Virus record (IMG/VR): IMGVR_UViG_3300037189_017376
Coordinates: 1 to 39,980 of that record
Source of the DNA: a virus
DNA: 39,980 bases
Reading direction: 5' to 3' (one strand)
Under the pieces are notes generated by a model that worked only from the letters and a program-made list of their open reading frames with translations, made no database searches and was not told where the DNA came from. A program made the position numbers and the translations under genes. Position 1 is the first letter of the stretch. Every line of letters starts with the position of its first letter. Of this stretch, positions 39,797 through 39,980 are shown piece by piece.

Positions 39797-39980
39797 GGGT
39801 CACCTCTTCGACCATCCGCTTGGTCGTCTCGACCCACGGGGCGATGTAGCGCAGGTGGCTGGCCTTGAAGCCGGACGGAAGCAGCAGGTCGAGGACTGCT
39901 TCGATGGTGTCGTCGATCGACTCGGCTGCCACCGTCGGAGACACGGACGGTGGGGCGATCTGCGCCGGTGCCGCCGGTGC
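39789..39980 (-). CDS. Partial gene, C-terminal 63 aa, 5' end beyond window
   Basis: An open frame runs from the right edge to a TAG at 39789. The visible part opens with a Pro/Ala linker (APAAPAQIAPPSVSPTVAAE). It continues as a helical domain (DDTIEAVLDLLLPSGFKASH, then YIAPWVETTKRMVEEVTRG). It is the upstream member of the leftward operon. Function cannot be told from this fragment. Confidence 0.6.
   Translation of the reverse strand, partial: APAAPAQIAPPSVSPTVAAESIDDTIEAVLDLLLPSGFKASHLRYIAPWVETTKRMVEEVTRG

Overview
The window is part of the genome of a tailed double-stranded DNA phage (Caudoviricetes) with siphovirus morphology: HK97-type capsid, long tape measure, frameshifted tail chaperones and no sheath gene. 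The host is probably a high-GC actinobacterium. The evidence is a WhiB-family gene at 31304, many starts that look leaderless with a TANNNT -10 box 6-8 nt upstream, and a GC-rich coding bias. The lysin is small (M15 peptidase) and no mycolate esterase (LysB) is visible, which weakly argues against a mycolate host. No integrase, tRNA or CRISPR is seen. Both edges cut genes.

Layout. Positions 1-6755 (+) hold the major capsid protein (5' end missing), a capsid-proximal protein, small structural proteins, a glycine-rich protein, a 529-aa protein built of about 20 copies of a 22-residue Thr/Ser/Ala/Val/Pro repeat, and a small baseplate-like protein. Positions 6763-14127 (+) are a tightly overlapping eight-gene cassette behind its own -10 box: four glycosyltransferase-like proteins (one with two domains), two FkbM methyltransferases, a further SAM methyltransferase and an orphan cytosine-C5 DNA methyltransferase. 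Positions 14137-17149 hold head-tail connectors, an HNH protein and the major tail protein. Positions 17189-23738 hold the tail chaperones (-1 frameshift) and a 1947-aa tape measure. Positions 23748-28752 hold tail-tip and fibre-like genes, three of them sharing one domain. Positions 28786-30749 form the lysis region: M15 endolysin and several small membrane proteins including a holin. Positions 30762-32343 hold small accessory genes, WhiB and one lone minus-strand gene. Positions 32353-34333 hold small and large terminase, placed after lysis instead of before the capsid genes.

From 39980 back to 34265 (-) runs a converging operon of DNA-metabolism genes: a Rad52/Sak-like annealing protein, a Cys-rich protein, a HIRAN-domain protein, SSB, a RusA-like resolvase, a DPPY DNA methyltransferase, a 33-aa micro-gene and a LexA-type DNA-binding domain. 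It meets the late operon tail to tail with a 69-bp coding overlap.

How it works together. The late operon builds, packages and releases the virion. The embedded sugar cassette most likely glycosylates either the virion (the adjacent Thr/Ser-rich repeat protein is an attractive acceptor) or, less likely, modified cytosine in the genome. The leftward operon supplies recombination, replication support and DNA modification. The most notable signals are the leaderless -10 boxes, six of which reuse the TAG stop codon of the preceding gene, and the glycosylation cassette beside a mucin-like repeat protein.
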